This document shows, piece by piece, positions 18,948 to 28,131 of a stretch of DNA of 64,000 bases. Source of the stretch: DATFVA01 sp963800255. GTDB lineage: Bacteria; Bacteroidota; Ignavibacteria; Ignavibacteriales; Ignavibacteriaceae. The DNA lies in contig CAWDAK010000001.1 in assembly GCA_963800255.1 (NCBI GenBank), positions 113,996 to 177,995 of the forward strand, given 5' to 3'. How positions within the stretch are numbered: the stretch's first letter is position 1; each line of letters begins with the position of its first letter. Below the pieces are notes generated by a model, which was not told the origin of the DNA, made no database searches, and saw only the letters and a program-made list of their open reading frames with translations. The position numbers and the translations under genes were made by a program.

Positions 18948-21900
18948 TTAATTGCCCTTAAATGATACTTCAATTTCTGCCGGGAAAGTTTTAATGTATA
19001 TATTTTTTTTATCAAAAGTATTTATGGTATCTCCGTTAACCGTTACGGTAGATGGAACATTATCGCTAAAAATGTTCTTAAGGATTATCCCGCCGGGAGG
19101 AAGAGAAATACTGCCGTAAAGTTTTATCTTATAATTATTATCCGATTGCTTAATTGTATAAGATATCTCACCGTAATAGGTAGGCAGATTTTCAACCGAC
19201 ATACCATCGGGCGAATTGATCCAATCCTGATACAAAGCTGCTCCGGCTACAAGCGACGAATCATACTCTCTTTCGTACACAAACATTGAACGGACTGCAT
19301 TTATAAAATCTGAGCCAACCCATGTATGCGGCATATCGCCAATATAGCCCGGGTGTCTTTCTTTATGCCATACAACCTCAGCCCACTCATTCCATTTCTG
19401 AGGCTTTTGGTCATCAAGGAAAAATTTTATCAGCTGGTGTGCTCTGTCAGGTTGATCAAGAAAAATAAAAGACCCAATGAGCCTGTTCTCATATGGAGTA
19501 TAACCTGTCCATTCTATTTTATTATCTCTTCTATCTTTGAAAAATTGATAATATTTATCAAATGTATTCCTCGCATATGGTTCGGGAAGATTTGGAAGTT
19601 CATTGGCAGGAGAGATTGCGATTGTTGTTGATGTAGCATCAAAGTCGCCCAGTTCCACACTGCCTGGAATATAATTAATTCCCCTTGCCTTCATCGCAAG
19701 ATCCAGTGAATTGTATAGATTTGTTTTAAAAGTGTCCCTCATCTGTTTAACTTTTTCATAGTTCTCATTTTCACCAAGGATTCTCTCAATCTCTGTTGCG
19801 TCTTTTAATCCCTTCATCGTGAAGAAATCATCCCAGTATGAATGCATCGGTTTGGCTGAATACCCTTCGTGACTTATTGACTCAGGCATTATCCCGTAAT
19901 AGGCTCGTACGCTGTCATTCCCGTTCCTATAATGCGCTGTAGATCTCTGCGTTATTAGGGTATCCATATAATCGACAGCCTTCAGTACATTGCTGTTCAG
20001 CTCCTTCAGGAAAAGGGTGTCTTTTGTGAAATTGAAGTACTCCTTTATAAGGTAAATAAATTCACCATGACTGTCATTTTCAGGAACAGGGTCGGGCCCT
20101 CTTGCATCAACCACGCAGGGTACTTTTCCGTTTTCATATTGATGAGCAGCATACCATTTTATGAAATCCTTAACTTCTTTAACAATACCTGATTTTAAAA
20201 GCGCTGAGGATGTAAGGGCGCCGTCTCTTATCCAGGACCTTTCATAGGATCTCGAGCCTGGTTGTATCCCTGCACTGTCCCTGTTGATTAAAATGTATGC
20301 GAGGTTCGACTTCCAGGTATTTACTATTCTGCTTCCTGATGCCGGAAGATTAAATTTAACATGATCAATTTTTTTCTCCCAGAAGGCGATGTCCTCTTTT
20401 AACTTATTCTCAACAGAGGAGACATCTGAATTTCCAGCTATGCTTTCCTCATTGTAAAAAGGAACTGCCAGGTAAACACTCCTGCTTTCTCCGGGAGCTA
20501 GTTCAAAAGTATAACCAAGCACCCCGCTTGCAGCTTTATTCTTATCAACCACGGATTGATCGGCGGGAATTTTACCGTTTGACAAATAATAGGTTATATC
20601 ACCTTCATCAAAAGATGCTGCTCCGAATTCTTCGGCGGGTGTAACCGGGATTATGCCCTTATCATCATTCACATATACTTTACCATCCTTATATTTTATG
20701 GAATCAATTTCTGCGGCTCCTCCGGTTATGTTGAGCTGTTGATAATAGGGATTTACCTGGAACGGCCTTACTGTAAGATAAAGTTTACCACTATGCCGCT
20801 TAGATGATTTATTACTTATGTTATATTTCAGGTAAAGTACGGAGCTATTATTTGCTTCTCCGTAAGCAAACGCTTCTGTCTTAAGCTTAAGATCATTATA
20901 GCTCCATTCGACTGAGGGAATTGGCAGATAGTTATCGTATAATGATTGTGTCTCTGATACATCATGCCAGGTTATGAATTTCCCATCAACTGTAAGAAAA
21001 GGCTCGATGGAGAAATGTTTTTTGTCAACTTCAGCCATACCGTCTTCACTGAAGAGGGCTTCTTTCCTGTCGTTATTAACACCTACAATAGTCCAGAAAG
21101 TCCCTTCCCTACCAAGGTACCTCGGGTAATAACCTGAAGGGTAGTCAGCTGCAATCTTTATGAAGAAAGTGTTCAGGTCATCAGAGTAACCGGTATTTTT
21201 AACAGATATATCATTGATTCCATAGCCCTTGCCCCGGCTGCTTTTAATCAGCTTGATTTTAATTTTCTCAGCATCTTCCTCTTTTAAACGGATATAACTT
21301 GTACTTCCTGTTTTTCGTTTTACAGAGTATACTTTTTCCCAGTTATCGTCTTTTGCTGAGAGATATACCTCAAATTCCTTAGCATAATCCGCACTATCCC
21401 AATTGATTACCACAGCTCCGAATTCCCTTCTCTGGTGAAGGTTGAGAATTATTGCCTGATCTTCGTTGCTGCTGCTTTTCCAGGCAGTGGTTTTATTGCT
21501 GTCCACCAGATTTTCGGCAGAGTAATCCTTGCCGGCCTCAGAAGAAACTTCAGCAGCCGGGATGATGGGAGAATTATCCTCCGGTGGAAGTGCCTCAAAT
21601 TTCAGGTCGTCTATAAGGATAGAACCTTTTCCGCCCACATATGATGAAATTGTAAATTCGAGCCGGTCAATCTTTTTCAGTTCTTTATCTTCAGCCGGTC
21701 CCCAGGCAAAGCTTATGTGCCTTTTCTTGATTTTTATCTTTGTCCACTTTGATGGGAAGTCATAATTCCTGTTGATCATCCACCATACATTTTGTCCGGT
21801 GCTGTCAAGCAGTTTAAACTCAAGGTTGTTTGCGGGTGATTCAGCTTTCATATAAAAAGTAAACTGGTAATTATCAGGAAGTTCGATTGGAATTATTTTC

Positions 21901-22124
21901 TGAATGCCGCCGTAGCCTGTACCCTTTGTAAAGTTGTAGTCGAACTCTAGGGCTTTACCCGTATGACCTTCTGCAAGACTGACTTTTGTCTCCACTCCAT
22001 CCGACTTATAAACCTTCCAGTCATTAAGCGACTCGAAATCATCAAGCACCCGCTGGGGGTAGAGATTTAATGCGGGAAAGGATATTAGCATCATAAGCAT
22101 TATCCGTATCGTCCCGAAAGTCAT
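18948..22124 (-). CDS. Secreted six-hairpin glycosidase with carbohydrate-binding and discoidin domains
   Basis: About 1,058 residues from the chosen start. After the signal peptide (MTFGTIRIMLMMLISFPAL) comes a CBM-like beta sandwich (VLDDFESLNDWKVY to LIDDLKFE), then a discoidin/F5/8C domain (about 190-310). A long catalytic region follows that ends in an alpha/alpha barrel (SYERSWIRDGALTSSALLKSG; DARGPDPVPENDSHGEFIYL), resembling GH15/GH63/GH116-like enzymes. I could not assign a CAZy family. The reading frame opens further upstream, to 22196, but those residues (MTNGMTKGMTNGM) are translated from a REP-like repeat array, so a start at 22124 or 22100 is more likely. The gene sits between GH43 and the esterase and probably works in the periplasm. 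Confidence 0.75.
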   Translation of the reverse strand: MTFGTIRIMLMMLISFPALNLYPQRVLDDFESLNDWKVYKSDGVETKVSLAEGHTGKALEFDYNFTKGTGYGGIQKIIPIELPDNYQFTFYMKAESPANNLEFKLLDSTGQNVWWMINRNYDFPSKWTKIKIKKRHISFAWGPAEDKELKKIDRLEFTISSYVGGKGSILIDDLKFEALPPEDNSPIIPAAEVSSEAGKDYSAENLVDSNKTTAWKSSSNEDQAIILNLHQRREFGAVVINWDSADYAKEFEVYLSAKDDNWEKVYSVKRKTGSTSYIRLKEEDAEKIKIKLIKSSRGKGYGINDISVKNTGYSDDLNTFFIKIAADYPSGYYPRYLGREGTFWTIVGVNNDRKEALFSEDGMAEVDKKHFSIEPFLTVDGKFITWHDVSETQSLYDNYLPIPSVEWSYNDLKLKTEAFAYGEANNSSVLYLKYNISNKSSKRHSGKLYLTVRPFQVNPYYQQLNITGGAAEIDSIKYKDGKVYVNDDKGIIPVTPAEEFGAASFDEGDITYYLSNGKIPADQSVVDKNKAASGVLGYTFELAPGESRSVYLAVPFYNEESIAGNSDVSSVENKLKEDIAFWEKKIDHVKFNLPASGSRIVNTWKSNLAYILINRDSAGIQPGSRSYERSWIRDGALTSSALLKSGIVKEVKDFIKWYAAHQYENGKVPCVVDARGPDPVPENDSHGEFIYLIKEYFNFTKDTLFLKELNSNVLKAVDYMDTLITQRSTAHYRNGNDSVRAYYGIMPESISHEGYSAKPMHSYWDDFFTMKGLKDATEIERILGENENYEKVKQMRDTFKTNLYNSLDLAMKARGINYIPGSVELGDFDATSTTIAISPANELPNLPEPYARNTFDKYYQFFKDRRDNKIEWTGYTPYENRLIGSFIFLDQPDRAHQLIKFFLDDQKPQKWNEWAEVVWHKERHPGYIGDMPHTWVGSDFINAVRSMFVYEREYDSSLVAGAALYQDWINSPDGMSVENLPTYYGEISYTIKQSDNNYKIKLYGSISLPPGGIILKNIFSDNVPSTVTVNGDTINTFDKKNIYIKTFPAEIEVSFKGN

Positions 22125-22305
22125 CCCGAACTTATTTCGGGGCCTCCCTCCAGTCACCATCCCGTTTGTCATCCCTTTTGTCATCCCGTTTGTCATCCCG
22201 AATTCATTTCGGGATCTCTCCTCCAGTCATCATCCCGCTTGTCATCCCGAATTTATTTCGGGATCTCATCCTCCCCCTTGTCATCCCGAATTTATTTCGA
22301 GATCT
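22120..22305. repeat. REP-like tandem array (4 full units and several partial ones)
   Basis: Four near-identical 26-base units of the type GTCATCCCGAATTTATTTCG+GGATCT lie at 22120-22145, 22192-22217, 22241-22266 and 22280-22305. Each contains a small palindrome (CCCGAA...TTTCGGG). Between the first two are truncated copies (GTCATCCCGTTT three times, one reading GTCATCCCTTTT). The array fills the gap between the GH43 gene and the six-hairpin glycosidase gene and reaches into the latter's 5' end. Confidence 0.9.
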
Positions 22306-22329
22306 AAGTTTTATAAACATAATCTTTCC

Positions 22330-24114
22330 TTATTTACACTTTACGATACCGGTTCTGCCGGAAATACCGTTTTCATTAAAAGCTTCAAGAGCGAAAAAAT
22401 AACCGGGACTGACATTAAGCGAATTCAATACGTATGAGGTATCGTTATACACCATCACAGAACTGTAAAGTTTTGCCGGATGTATACCGAAGTAAATCAT
22501 ATATCCCTGCACGCCTTTCACAGGGTTCCAGCTCAGCTTTACACTCCTTCTGCCACCTTCCCGTTCAGCCTTAAAGTCCATCGGTGTTTCAGGAACAACG
22601 CCGTTTCCTTTGCCGAAGATCCTTAAATCAGAGATGGCAAGGTAAGGTGCAGGATAATGAATATTTTTAAAACGAATGTATCTTGCTCTTCGCGGATTAT
22701 CAAGTTCAGTATAATCATTAGGGACGTCCATTTTATTATTACTTTTGTCGATAAGCATATCCCAGCTGTTCCCGTCATTAGAATACTCTATCACATACTG
22801 GTGATAAATGCTGTCTCTTTTGCCGAAGATATCAGATTTATAATCAGAGTAGTTAACCTGCACAGCATTTACTCTGCATTCATTCAGCAGGTCGATCATA
22901 ACCCATTCACCAGCCTTATTCGTTTCCGGGATCCAAACAGTTTTTATATCCTCATCAGTAATATTAGTCTGCGGGAAACTGTCGATGAAAGAAGAGGCGC
23001 TAACCGGTTTATTAAAAGAAAGCAGCATCCAGCCTGTAAATAAATCATCATCAGTTTTCGTTCTGTCGGAAGGAATGTAATGAGGATAATCGCCGTAGGC
23101 AGTATTTGCAAAAAGCTGCCCGTCCCGATCAAATCCAGAAGGAAACATTCCGATTCTCCGTTCGAAATAATAATTCACACCGACAACCATCGTTGCGAAA
23201 TGCCAGAAATTTCCATAAGGATCAGCTACAGTACTGCCATGACCGGCTCCTGTAATGAACCCTTCAGGCTTATAGGAGAAAGGACTGTATTCGGCGTAGG
23301 TGAAAGGACCCAGAGGATTATCAGAAGTATAAACACCGTCGCCGTAAATATTCCACTCTGTACCCGGAGCTGCATATTGAAGATAATATTTACCATTATG
23401 CTTCGTCATCCAGGCTCCTTCAAGATATCCAGCCGTGGAATCTGTATGATTTTCCCCGAAACGCTCCCAGCCATGCTGTTCAGGATGAAGGAGTATGAGG
23501 TCTTTAAAATCTCCTTTGGGGAGGAAGTAGTTTGCTGGATCAAGTTCGGCACCTTGAATTGGATAAACATTCGATGACCCCACGTACAGGTACACCCTGT
23601 TATCATCATCAACAAAAAGAGCCGGATCATGCACATCAACAGGTAAAAGTGAAGGTACACCTTTCCAGGTACCTTTCTTAGGATCATCGGTATAAATAAC
23701 GCTCTGCCATTCCGAAGGATTGCCAAGTGCAAGCAGTATCGAATCTTTGAAAGACCAGGCTGCAGGTGCATTGGATGATTCGAAGTACCATGATTGAGGG
23801 TGGATAAAGTCCCACGATTTTAAATCTGCAGAATGCCAGTAGCCGAATGAACGTGTTACGAACATATAATACTCGCCCCTGAACTTGACAACTGCAGGAT
23901 CGGCACCTGATCTGTAGGATAGGCCTTTTGAAGTATTCACAATGCTGTAAGTATAATCGATATTAATAGGGTTGCAGTAAGTGGATGGTTTGTGCCCGGG
24001 ACTTAAAATTCCTGAGAAAAAGAGCAGGAAGCTAAATACCGGGAGAACAAGAAAATAATACTTCTTAAAAGTTTTGTTTAGAAGAATAATGAACTTTAAT
24101 TTTTTAACAACCAA
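22330..24114 (-). CDS. Glycoside hydrolase family 43 enzyme with discoidin and FN3-like domains
   Basis: A 594-residue exported protein whose long hydrophobic N-terminus (about 20-42) is a signal peptide or anchor. The five-blade GH43 propeller spans about 50-345. The expected acidic triad is visible: base Asp in SGADPAVVKF, pKa-tuning Asp in DVHDPALFVDD, and acid Glu in YLEGAWMTKH. A discoidin/F5/8C-type sugar-binding domain (about 350-490) and a short FN3-like domain (about 500-594) follow. GH43 enzymes act mainly on arabinofuranosides, xylosides and galactans, so this locus likely handles decorated polysaccharides besides plain glucan. The C-terminus stops 25 bases before the REP array. 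It has no T9SS domain, so a periplasmic location is expected. Confidence 0.88.
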   Translation of the reverse strand: MVVKKLKFIILLNKTFKKYYFLVLPVFSFLLFFSGILSPGHKPSTYCNPINIDYTYSIVNTSKGLSYRSGADPAVVKFRGEYYMFVTRSFGYWHSADLKSWDFIHPQSWYFESSNAPAAWSFKDSILLALGNPSEWQSVIYTDDPKKGTWKGVPSLLPVDVHDPALFVDDDNRVYLYVGSSNVYPIQGAELDPANYFLPKGDFKDLILLHPEQHGWERFGENHTDSTAGYLEGAWMTKHNGKYYLQYAAPGTEWNIYGDGVYTSDNPLGPFTYAEYSPFSYKPEGFITGAGHGSTVADPYGNFWHFATMVVGVNYYFERRIGMFPSGFDRDGQLFANTAYGDYPHYIPSDRTKTDDDLFTGWMLLSFNKPVSASSFIDSFPQTNITDEDIKTVWIPETNKAGEWVMIDLLNECRVNAVQVNYSDYKSDIFGKRDSIYHQYVIEYSNDGNSWDMLIDKSNNKMDVPNDYTELDNPRRARYIRFKNIHYPAPYLAISDLRIFGKGNGVVPETPMDFKAEREGGRRSVKLSWNPVKGVQGYMIYFGIHPAKLYSSVMVYNDTSYVLNSLNVSPGYFFALEAFNENGISGRTGIVKCK

Positions 24115-24226
24115 TTTGTAATCCTGTTGATTTCTTATTGTCCAGGTTTCCGTTTATCAGCCCGTCAGAAATTCCCGCCTTTTCGATAAATATTCGTCTG
24201 CTGTAACCCTTTCTTTTTTCACTCAT
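24104..24226 (-). pseudogene. Remnant of a Tat-exported protein N-terminus
   Basis: A 40-codon reading frame starts at ATG 24226 with a convincing ribosome binding site (GTGAGG) and begins MSEKRKGYSRRIFIEKAG. This is the twin-arginine n-region common in Gfo/Idh/MocA oxidoreductases, sulfatases and sugar isomerases of this phylum. The hydrophobic core that should follow is absent and the frame soon ends, overlapping the start of the GH43 gene by 11 bases. It looks like the leftover 5' end of a deleted enzyme gene within the operon. Confidence 0.45.
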
Positions 24227-24251
24227 AACAGCCTCACTTTTTTTACAGAAA

Positions 24252-26474
24252 TCAATCGACAACCTCAAAGGATGCAGAAATAAGTTCGGAGGAATTGCCT
24301 CCCGCATACACCGTGAAGGTTCCTGGTTCCACCACCGGCTCCATATTTAAATCAAGAAAAGAAAGCATACCCGGGGTTATTTCGAACTCTGCTTTTTTTG
24401 TTTCACCGGGCATAATATTCAATCGTTTAAAACCTTTTAGTTCCTTAACAGGCCTCGTTACACTTGCGTAATCATCCCTGATATATAACTGTACAACCTC
24501 TTCACCTGCGTAATGCCCCGTGTTCTTAACATTAACAGTAACCTTAACCGGCTCATCTTTTTTAATGCTGTTTTTGGACACGGTGAGATTATCATAGCTG
24601 AAGGTAGTGTAGCTAAGTCCATAACCGAAAGGATAGAGCGGAGTGTTGGGCGAATCAGTATACTTTGAAGTATATTTATCTTCGTCGTCGAAAGGCCGGC
24701 CTGTACTTTTCTGATAATAATAAAGCGGGATTTGTCCCGTTGACCTCGGAAAAGTAACCGGAAGTTTCCCGGAGGGATTGTAATCCCCGAAGATAACCTG
24801 TGCAATTGCATTACCTGCCTGACTGCCTAAATACCAGCATTCAAGAATGGCGGGAATACTTTGCGAGATACGGTTAATTGTGAGCGGTCTGCCATTCATT
24901 AAAATTATAATAACAGGTTTTCCCGATGCCTGAATTTTTGATATTAGTTCCTCCTGGATTCCAGGAAGATTAAGATTTGTTTTGCTTTCTGCCTCACCAC
25001 TCATTCCGCGTGATTCGCCGGCAGTAACAATAACAACATCTGCATTTTCTGCAGCCTCAATGGCGTCATTAAAACCGGAGTAATCAGAGTCGTTAACATT
25101 ACAGCCTTTCACAACATCTATTAAGGTTTTGTTATTTACCGCGTTCTTTAATCCCTGAAGCACGGTGACAATATTCTCAGGAGTGTAACCGCCGGACCAG
25201 GGTCCTGCCGGATCATTGGGATTATCTGCAAAGGGACCTATAAGTGCTATTCGTTTTACATCACGACTTAAGGGAAGAACATTATTTTCATTTTTCAGAA
25301 GAACAATAGATTCTTTTGAAAGCTGAAGAGCAATGCTGTCCTTATAACTTTTGCTTAGTCTATTCTTTGCGAAGTATGAAGTATCTGTATAAGGATTATC
25401 AAATAATCCCAGTCTGAACTTCATCCGCAGAACATTTCTTACAGAGCGATCGAGATTCTTTTGGGAAATTTTTCCTTCTTCTACAAGTTGTTTAAGATTG
25501 GGAGCGTAGGGATTTCCGTCGATGGAATCACCTACCATGTCAACGTCCACACCCGCAGTGAAGCCTCGTAGTGCGGCTTCTTTCATATCTTTTGCAAAGT
25601 GATGACGGACGAGTTCACCGACCGAGTTATAATCACTTATTACAACACCATCCCACTTCCATTCATCCCTCAGAATTTCAGTTAAAGTATAATGATTTGC
25701 GGAGGCAGGGATGCCGTTAAGATCATTGAAGGCGCTCATAATGGATACAGCTCCGCTTTTTACCGCAGTGTGAAATGGACGCAGGTATACTTCGCGGAGG
25801 GTTCTATCTGAAATATCAACCGTGTTATATTCCCTTCCGCCTTCTGCCCCGCCGTAAGCAACGTAGTGTTTGGGACAGGCAGCAATGCTGGTTTTGTCAT
25901 CCAGGTTTTCACCCTGGAATCCTTCAACCCGGGCTGCGGCGAAAACACTTCCAAGATAGGGGTCTTCACCCGAACCTTCCACGATCCTTCCCCACCGCGG
26001 ATCGCGTGCGATATCCACCATCGGGGCATAGGTCCATCTTGTGCCCTGGGAGGCTGACTCAAATGCGGAAATTCTGCAGGCTTCTTTTACGAGTTCCGGA
26101 TTCCAGCTGGATGCTTCAGCCAGAGGAATCGGAAAGGTTGTGAAGTAGCCATGGATGATATCGTTTGCAAAAATTAAAGGTATACCCAATCTTGTTTCTT
26201 CCACGGCGATCTTCTGCAGCCGGTTGCACTCGGTCGGTCCCCTGAGTCCTATCAGCACTGAACCGATTTGTTCATTTCTTATAAGATTTTCCTTTGCCGG
26301 GTCCATACCAACGATTTGAACCAGCTGACCTATTTTTTCCTCAAGCGTCATCTTTACGATAACGCTGTCGATTCTTTTTTCGATTAAATCATCCGGGTTT
26401 TTACCGGGATTGAAACTCCCTGCAAACGTAAGCAATCCTGCAAGCAGTAGAGGAAGAAGTAGAGTTTTTCTCAT
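24252..26474 (-). CDS. Glycoside hydrolase family 3 beta-glucosidase, exported
   Basis: About 740 residues from ATG 26474, which starts a signal peptide (MRKTLLLPLLLAGLLTF); an upstream start at 26537 would add 21 residues without signal character. Domains: GH3 N-terminal barrel (WTYAPMVDIARDPRWGRI, ACPKHYVAYGG), nucleophile Asp in DGVVISDYNSVGE, GH3 C-terminal domain with the acid/base region SGEAESKTNL, and a terminal FN3-like domain (GEEVVQLYIRDDYASVTRP). This is the usual BglX layout. It cleaves single glucose units from beta-glucooligosaccharides in the periplasm. The upstream neighbour is a GH144-type enzyme. GH3 enzymes next to GH144 in Bacteroides and beside GH94 in Listeria act on sophoro-oligosaccharides, so beta-1,2 specificity is a fair inference. 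Confidence 0.92.
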   Translation of the reverse strand: MRKTLLLPLLLAGLLTFAGSFNPGKNPDDLIEKRIDSVIVKMTLEEKIGQLVQIVGMDPAKENLIRNEQIGSVLIGLRGPTECNRLQKIAVEETRLGIPLIFANDIIHGYFTTFPIPLAEASSWNPELVKEACRISAFESASQGTRWTYAPMVDIARDPRWGRIVEGSGEDPYLGSVFAAARVEGFQGENLDDKTSIAACPKHYVAYGGAEGGREYNTVDISDRTLREVYLRPFHTAVKSGAVSIMSAFNDLNGIPASANHYTLTEILRDEWKWDGVVISDYNSVGELVRHHFAKDMKEAALRGFTAGVDVDMVGDSIDGNPYAPNLKQLVEEGKISQKNLDRSVRNVLRMKFRLGLFDNPYTDTSYFAKNRLSKSYKDSIALQLSKESIVLLKNENNVLPLSRDVKRIALIGPFADNPNDPAGPWSGGYTPENIVTVLQGLKNAVNNKTLIDVVKGCNVNDSDYSGFNDAIEAAENADVVIVTAGESRGMSGEAESKTNLNLPGIQEELISKIQASGKPVIIILMNGRPLTINRISQSIPAILECWYLGSQAGNAIAQVIFGDYNPSGKLPVTFPRSTGQIPLYYYQKSTGRPFDDEDKYTSKYTDSPNTPLYPFGYGLSYTTFSYDNLTVSKNSIKKDEPVKVTVNVKNTGHYAGEEVVQLYIRDDYASVTRPVKELKGFKRLNIMPGETKKAEFEITPGMLSFLDLNMEPVVEPGTFTVYAGGNSSELISASFEVVD

Positions 26475-26526
26475 AGTGTATTTTAGTGGATTTATTTTGA
26501 TTACGATTTTTCTCCATTTACAACCC

Positions 26527-27867
26527 TCAATCCTCAAACCCCAATCTCTCCAGGCCCTTCTTTATAACCGGATCCTTCATAACATACTTCCAGATTAATC
26601 CTGATCTGAAATTTTCAATCATAATAACGATGGGACCTTCGTCGAGTCCCAGGTAATCTTTATCAAACCACTCTACCGTAAGGTTGAATGCGTCTTTAAA
26701 ACCGTACTTTCCCCACAACCCTTTTTCACCGTACATATCATACATATTTTTAAGTGCGGGGATACAGACTTCAGGCGCAAAGGGAATAGAGCCGCCTGCT
26801 GCTTCTGGTGTAATTGTACCGTCCTCAGCAATAGTAAATTCCGGTCCGCTTGCTCCTCTGCCGGCATATCCATGAAATTTATTTCCGTCTTTCTCAAAAT
26901 CTCCGGGACCGTCGCACGCACTGATTCCCCAGGTAAGAGAATCGTATCCTGCCCATCCTTTCGGGTTCTCAGTACAGTATTCGCGGTTCACAAGCGTTGC
27001 TCTCCTGGAGTTTTCAAAATAGTCTATTCCTCTTTCTTTCATATATTTATCAGGAAGTCCTTTAAGATCAACGAACATCTGGGTGTACTGGTGACCAAAG
27101 AGAGGAGGAAAGATTACATGAGGAAGTCCATACGGTTCCTGCCAGTTATATCCTGAAAGCCACACGTCGTACGCGTTCATCGGGTCCGTTAGATTAGTTC
27201 CTGCCGCGAGGATATACAGATAAAGAGCTTCTGTATAACCGAACCAGCCGAAATCACCAAGCCCTCTTTCAGGATCATATCCCATTGAGACCAGACCTGT
27301 ATGGTTATCACGGCTCGATTTTTTTATTACTGTCCAGTTCCAGTCGACTCTGTTTGTCAGTGTATCACCTAACTCACGAATTTCTTTTTCAATTTCATTA
27401 TCCCCGTCATAATACTGCATGGCAAATCGGATACCGGCTAGAAGCCAGGCGGTATCTATAGTAGAAAGTTCACAATTCCATTCACGCTTGCCTGTATCCA
27501 TCTTTAGGAAGTGATAATAAAATCCTTTATATCCGGTTGCATCGGGCTTTGTGCTTTGCTCTGAGTTTAATAGAAATCTTTCAAGGTTGAGGGTAAGCTG
27601 AGCAGCCTTTTCTCTGGAAATCCAATTGTGTTCGGCCCCTATGGCCCATGCAGCAATTCCCCACCCAGATGCAGCTATCGTTGCAGGTGAATCTTCGGTG
27701 CTTCGGTCTTTCACCAAACCGTTTTCAGGGTTAACTTCATTTATGAAATAGAGGAAGGATCTGTACTGCAGGGTATCAAGGAAAGTGCTCTCTTCTCTAG
27801 AGGGAACATATTGCGAAAAAAGGTATTGGCAGCTGAATATTATTAAAATGAAAAATAATTTTTTCAT
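26527..27867 (-). CDS. GH144-type glucanase (glycoamylase family), exported
   Basis: A 446-residue protein with a signal peptide (LFFILIIFSCQYLFSQ) and one alpha/alpha-barrel domain of the glycoamylase family (PF10091): LQYRSFLYFINEVNPENGLVKDR, STIDTAWLLAGIRFA, DFGWFGYTEALYLYILAAG and ENFRSGLIWKYVMKDP. Characterised members are GH144 endo-beta-1,2-glucanases that release sophoro-oligosaccharides. A second family member, with secretion signals, is encoded 260 bases upstream. This one has no T9SS domain, so it likely acts in the periplasm on imported fragments. It is followed 52 bases later by the GH3 gene. Assignment to the protein family is secure; the beta-1,2 specificity is inferred from the family and neighbours. 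Confidence 0.88.
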   Translation of the reverse strand: MKKLFFILIIFSCQYLFSQYVPSREESTFLDTLQYRSFLYFINEVNPENGLVKDRSTEDSPATIAASGWGIAAWAIGAEHNWISREKAAQLTLNLERFLLNSEQSTKPDATGYKGFYYHFLKMDTGKREWNCELSTIDTAWLLAGIRFAMQYYDGDNEIEKEIRELGDTLTNRVDWNWTVIKKSSRDNHTGLVSMGYDPERGLGDFGWFGYTEALYLYILAAGTNLTDPMNAYDVWLSGYNWQEPYGLPHVIFPPLFGHQYTQMFVDLKGLPDKYMKERGIDYFENSRRATLVNREYCTENPKGWAGYDSLTWGISACDGPGDFEKDGNKFHGYAGRGASGPEFTIAEDGTITPEAAGGSIPFAPEVCIPALKNMYDMYGEKGLWGKYGFKDAFNLTVEWFDKDYLGLDEGPIVIMIENFRSGLIWKYVMKDPVIKKGLERLGFED

Positions 27868-27962
27868 AAGTTTGTCATGCCCGTTTTCGTTTATTTATAG
27901 ATTCCTTAACCGGTCAGCCTATCAGGAAGACAGGTTCAGGATGACGATTTATTAAAAGTTTT
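27868..27962. repeat. Partial REP-like units upstream of the GH144 gene
   Basis: The minus strand at about 27924-27945 reads GTCATCCTGAACCTGTC, a half unit of the same REP family as the array at 22.1 kb. Another trace (GTCATGCCCG on the plus strand) lies near 27874. The rest of the gap up to 28127 is the 168-bp element listed next. Confidence 0.5.
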
Positions 27963-28131
27963 GAGTATGACATTTTGTCATACTGTGAATTTATCAACAA
28001 CTGAAAACTGCGTTTTTTTGCAGTTTTCGCATTGTCTCATTTTGAGTATGCTCGGCCTTTAAAAGGCGCATAACAGGCGCACAACTACTGCCCAACAGGC
28101 TAGTATGCCATATTGTCACACTGTTTATTAT
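27963..28131 (+). repeat. 168-bp element, copy 1
   Basis: This copy aligns along its whole length with the reverse complement of 45569-45735. Shared blocks include TATGACATTTTGTCATAC at one end, ATTGTCTCATTTT, AGGCGCATAA, ATAACAGGCGCACAACT, and a terminal GCCATnTTGTCA at the other end. Both ends thus carry related TGACA/TGTCA sequences in inverted order. An internal hairpin (AAAACTGC, T-rich loop, GCAGTTTT) is present. It codes for no protein. It occupies the gap between two related GH144-type genes. Confidence 0.8.

Noticed and set aside
22120..22305. CRISPR array
   Set aside because: Units are 26 bases with a palindrome but spacing is irregular, spacers contain repeat fragments, and no cas genes occur.
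27963..28131. Insertion sequence remnant with transposase
   Set aside because: Neither copy of the 168-bp element nor its flanks encodes any transposase-like residues; it is non-coding.
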